From DATBMA01 sp036555105 (GTDB lineage Bacteria > Actinomycetota > Acidimicrobiia > Spongiisociales > ZC4RG35), in assembly GCA_036555105.1 (NCBI GenBank), contig DATBMA010000087.1, positions 1 to 5,409 on the forward strand: a stretch of 5,409 nt of DNA, given 5' to 3'. Position 1 is the first letter of the stretch. Each line of letters begins with the position of its first letter. A program made the position numbers and the translations under genes. Below, one piece after another: positions 4,195 through 5,409 of the stretch. The notes beneath the pieces were generated by a model that made no database searches, was not told the DNA's origin, and worked only from the letters and a program-made list of their open reading frames with translations.

Positions 4195-5217
4195 GTGCGC
4201 GCATGGCTGCTCGATGCGACAGACGGTCCCGGGTCCTTCCGACTCTCCGATGTGGACGTCCCTGAAACCGGTCCAGGCAAGGTGCGGGTGGGCCTGCGGG
4301 CCATCGGACTCAACCATCTGGACATCTGGGTTTCGCAAGGTCGCCCGGCCCCCAAGTCCTTCCCCCACATCGCCGGCGCGGATGGGGCCGGGGTGGTCGA
4401 GGAAGTTGGCGAAGGAGTGGCAGGGTGGACCGTCGGAGATGAGGTCATCATCGATCCGACTGTCTCGTGCGGTGAGTGCGAGCCCTGCCTCCGCGGTGAC
4501 AACGTCTTTTGCAAGCAGTTCTCCATCCTCGGCGAGACGGTTGATGGCACCCTGGCCGAGTCGGTTGTGGTCGGGGCCAACCAGTTACGCCTCAAGCCCC
4601 GGGAGCTCGGTTGGGTCGAGGCAGGCACATTCGGGCTCGTTACCGGCACCGCCTACCGCATGCTCGCCAGGGCCAGGCTGCGTGCCGGCGAGTCGGTCCT
4701 GGTCGTGGGGGTGGGGGGCGGGGTGGCGAGCACCGCCGCCTTGATGGCCAGAGCGATGGATGCCAGGGTCCTGGTGACTTCCCGGTCGGCGGACAAGGTC
4801 GGCTGGGCGCTCGACCACGGCGCGGAGGCCGCGTTCGACTCGGCCACGGAGTTCTCCAAAGACGTGAAGAACCACCTCGGTTCTGGGGTCGACGTCGTTG
4901 TCGAGAACGTCGGTCCGGCGACCTGGAACCAGTCGGTCCGCAGCCTCGCCCCCGGAGGGCGCATGGTGGTCTGCGGCGGCACCTCAGGCACCGAAGTCCC
5001 CCTCCACTTGCCCACCTTGTTCTACAAGCAGCTGGAGATCATCGGCTCGACAATGGCTACCAGAGCGGAGTTCGCCCGGGCCCTCGAGCTGGTCAGTACA
5101 GGGAAGCTGGCCGTGGCGATCGACCGCGTATACCCCTTCGAGGAGTTGCCGGCGGCCATGGCTCGCCTCGACGCCGGCGAGCAGATCGGGAAGCTCGCTC
5201 TCACTCTCGGGGGCTGA
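4195..5217 (+). CDS. zinc-lobe medium-chain dehydrogenase/reductase (quinone-oxidoreductase-like), NAD(P)-dependent
   Basis: A 340-residue MDR-superfamily oxidoreductase from GTG 4195. The N-terminal GroES-like domain includes GLNHLDIWVSQG (38-49) and AGADGAGVVEEVGEGV (60-75). The structural zinc loop is complete: C92, C95, C98 and C106 in SCGECEPCLRGDNVFC. The Rossmann domain begins with VLVVGVGGGVAST (168-180). DVVVENVGPATWNQS (233-247) and the end (VYPFEELPAAMARLDAGEQIGKLAL) fit the subgroup of zinc-lobe quinone-oxidoreductase-like enzymes. The catalytic zinc ligands of classical alcohol dehydrogenases are not seen: N40/H41 stands where the first cysteine belongs and A62-D63 replaces His-Glu. 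It is therefore probably a reductase of enones, quinones or similar carbonyls rather than a zinc alcohol dehydrogenase; the substrate is unknown. An in-frame ATG at 4138 exists but would overlap the thioesterase gene, and its extra 19 residues are not family-like. Divergent from a thioesterase, so an acyl or aromatic catabolic role is possible. Confidence 0.93.
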   Translation: MRAWLLDATDGPGSFRLSDVDVPETGPGKVRVGLRAIGLNHLDIWVSQGRPAPKSFPHIAGADGAGVVEEVGEGVAGWTVGDEVIIDPTVSCGECEPCLRGDNVFCKQFSILGETVDGTLAESVVVGANQLRLKPRELGWVEAGTFGLVTGTAYRMLARARLRAGESVLVVGVGGGVASTAALMARAMDARVLVTSRSADKVGWALDHGAEAAFDSATEFSKDVKNHLGSGVDVVVENVGPATWNQSVRSLAPGGRMVVCGGTSGTEVPLHLPTLFYKQLEIIGSTMATRAEFARALELVSTGKLAVAIDRVYPFEELPAAMARLDAGEQIGKLALTLGG

Positions 5218-5230
5218 AGACCTGCAGGCT

Positions 5231-5252
5231 GGCCGGGAGGAGCGCCCCGGCC
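5231..5252 (+). terminator. GC-rich hairpin after the dehydrogenase gene
   Basis: GGCCGGG (5231-5237) pairs exactly with CCCGGCC (5246-5252) around an 8-base loop, starting 13 bases after the dehydrogenase stop. The following bases GTATACTTT have only a short T run, so it is a weak intrinsic terminator. Position and stability support a terminator role; it directly abuts the tRNA promoter. Confidence 0.5.
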
Positions 5253-5253
5253 G

Positions 5254-5259
5254 TATACT
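5254..5259 (+). promoter_or_regulatory. -10 element (TATACT) of the tRNA operon
   Basis: TATACT differs from the TATAAT consensus at one base. It lies 38 bases before the tRNA-Asp gene, giving a leader of about 30 bases. The -35 position falls within the terminator-like hairpin (near 5231-5236) and shows no TTGACA match. Confidence 0.55.
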
Positions 5260-5271
5260 TTCGGTTCCCGC

Positions 5272-5292
5272 ATGCGCCTTGTCGCGGCGCGT
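5272..5292 (+). promoter_or_regulatory. hairpin in the tRNA leader
   Basis: ATGCGCC (5272-5278) can pair with GGCGCGT (5286-5292), with one G-T pair, around a 7-base loop, ending 5 bases before tRNA-Asp. It would lie in the 5' leader removed by RNase P. Its role is unknown. Confidence 0.35.
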
Positions 5293-5297
5293 TGCCC

Positions 5298-5375
5298 GGG
5301 GGCGTGGTGAAGCTTGGAGTTCACGCCGGCCTGTCAAGCCGGAGATCGCGGGTTCAAATCCCGTCGTCCCCGCCA
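5298..5375 (+). tRNA. tRNA-Asp (anticodon GTC)
   Basis: A complete cloverleaf can be drawn. The acceptor stem is GGGGGCG (5298-5304) with CGTCCCC (5365-5371), including one G-T pair. The D stem is GTGA (5307-5310) with TCAC (5321-5324) and the loop holds the invariant GG (5316-5317). The anticodon stem is CCGGC (5326-5330) with GCCGG (5338-5342) around CTGTCAA, so the anticodon is GTC (5333-5335), Asp. The variable loop has 5 bases (5343-5347). The T stem is GCGGG with CCCGT around TTCAAAT (5353-5359). The discriminator is G5372 and CCA is encoded. Two positions are unusual: T instead of A at position 21 and A instead of C at position 38. Confidence 0.95.
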
Positions 5376-5390
5376 GCGAGTCCCCTCGCT
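5375..5390 (+). other. perfect 6-base-pair hairpin between the two tRNA genes
   Basis: AGCGAG (5375-5380) pairs with CTCGCT (5385-5390) around the loop TCCC. It fills nearly all of the 18-base spacer and takes in the final A of the tRNA-Asp CCA. There is no T run, so it looks more like a processing signal of the tRNA transcript than a terminator. This role is inferred. Confidence 0.5.
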
Positions 5391-5393
5391 CCG

Positions 5394-5409
5394 GGTCAGG
5401 TAGCTCAGT
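5394..5409 (+). tRNA. 5' end of a second tRNA, probably tRNA-Phe (cut by window edge)
   Basis: GGTCAGG (5394-5400) could be a 7-base acceptor strand, followed by T8 A9, the D-stem GCTC and AGT, the standard start of a class I tRNA. The close similarity to GGCCAGGTAGCTCAGT, which starts many bacterial tRNA-Phe genes, and the common Asp-Phe order in actinobacterial tRNA clusters suggest tRNA-Phe. The anticodon lies outside the window, so the identity is a guess; that it is a tRNA is well supported. Confidence 0.65.

Noticed and set aside
4161..4649. Upstream extension of the thioesterase frame on the minus strand, giving a possible 293-residue protein
   Set aside because: The extra part is low-complexity Ser/Thr/Pro sequence opposite the dehydrogenase GroES domain, whose motifs are intact; the hot-dog domain begins right after GTG 4160.
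4707..4726. G-rich run with possible G-quadruplex in the dehydrogenase gene
   Set aside because: It encodes the Rossmann glycine motif VGVGGGVA, and Gly and Val codons explain the run; it lacks four well-separated runs of three or more G.
5218..5297. A tRNA-Glu gene before tRNA-Asp, as in some actinobacterial Glu-Asp-Phe clusters
   Set aside because: No cloverleaf, T-loop GTTC motif or anticodon arm can be drawn here; the bases form a terminator-like stem, a -10 element and a leader hairpin.
1..5409. CRISPR array, insertion sequence, phage attachment site or toxin-antitoxin pair
   Set aside because: No regularly spaced repeats, no terminal inverted repeats or transposase and no integrase were seen. 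The tRNA genes could be integration sites, but no partial duplicate of a tRNA 3' end appears in the window.

Overview
The window is GC-rich and densely coding, with nearly all genes using GC-ending codons, GTG starts and few Shine-Dalgarno sequences. Together with a RskA-type anti-sigma factor, a lipid-anchored 'secreted repeat' lipoprotein and an Asp-(probable)Phe tRNA pair, this suggests a high-GC actinobacterium, possibly an Acidimicrobiia-like lineage. That placement is an inference from style and gene content; no marker gene in the window proves it. There is no sign of a mobile element, phage gene or CRISPR array, and no gene-free stretch longer than about 80 bases.

Left part (1-3235, minus strand). 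Reading from right to left there are four co-directional genes: an ECF-family RNA polymerase sigma factor (2654-3235), its membrane-anchored anti-sigma factor of the RskA type (1976-2608), the zinc metalloprotease subunit TldD (510-1949), and the start of its partner TldE/PmbA, which is cut by the window edge (1-513). The gaps are 45 and 26 bases, then a 4-base ATGA overlap. The sigma/anti-sigma pair is a signalling module; TldD/TldE form a cytoplasmic heterodimeric peptidase. Whether the protease belongs to the sigma regulon or only sits behind it is open.

Middle (3251-3754, plus strand). A secreted lipoprotein with a lipobox and two copies of the COG4315/Lipoprotein_15 repeat is transcribed divergently from the sigma gene; only 15 bases separate the two annotated starts. 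An ECF-like promoter candidate (GAACC, 16 bases, CGTA) lies in front of it, so the lipoprotein is a natural candidate target of the neighbouring sigma factor, much as SigK/RskA controls a secreted lipoprotein in mycobacteria. Neither the sigma factor nor the anti-sigma factor contains any cysteine, so a thiol or zinc switch is ruled out as the direct sensor.

Right part (3768-5409). A hot-dog acyl-CoA thioesterase (minus strand, 3768-4160) and a zinc-lobe medium-chain dehydrogenase/reductase (plus strand, 4195-5217) diverge from a 34-base gap that holds two interleaved -10-like hexamers and no good ribosome binding site, which suggests leaderless or nearly leaderless mRNAs. After the dehydrogenase comes a GC-rich hairpin, a strong TATACT -10 element, a complete tRNA-Asp(GTC) with encoded CCA, a short perfect hairpin, and the 5' end of a second tRNA (probably tRNA-Phe) cut by the window end.
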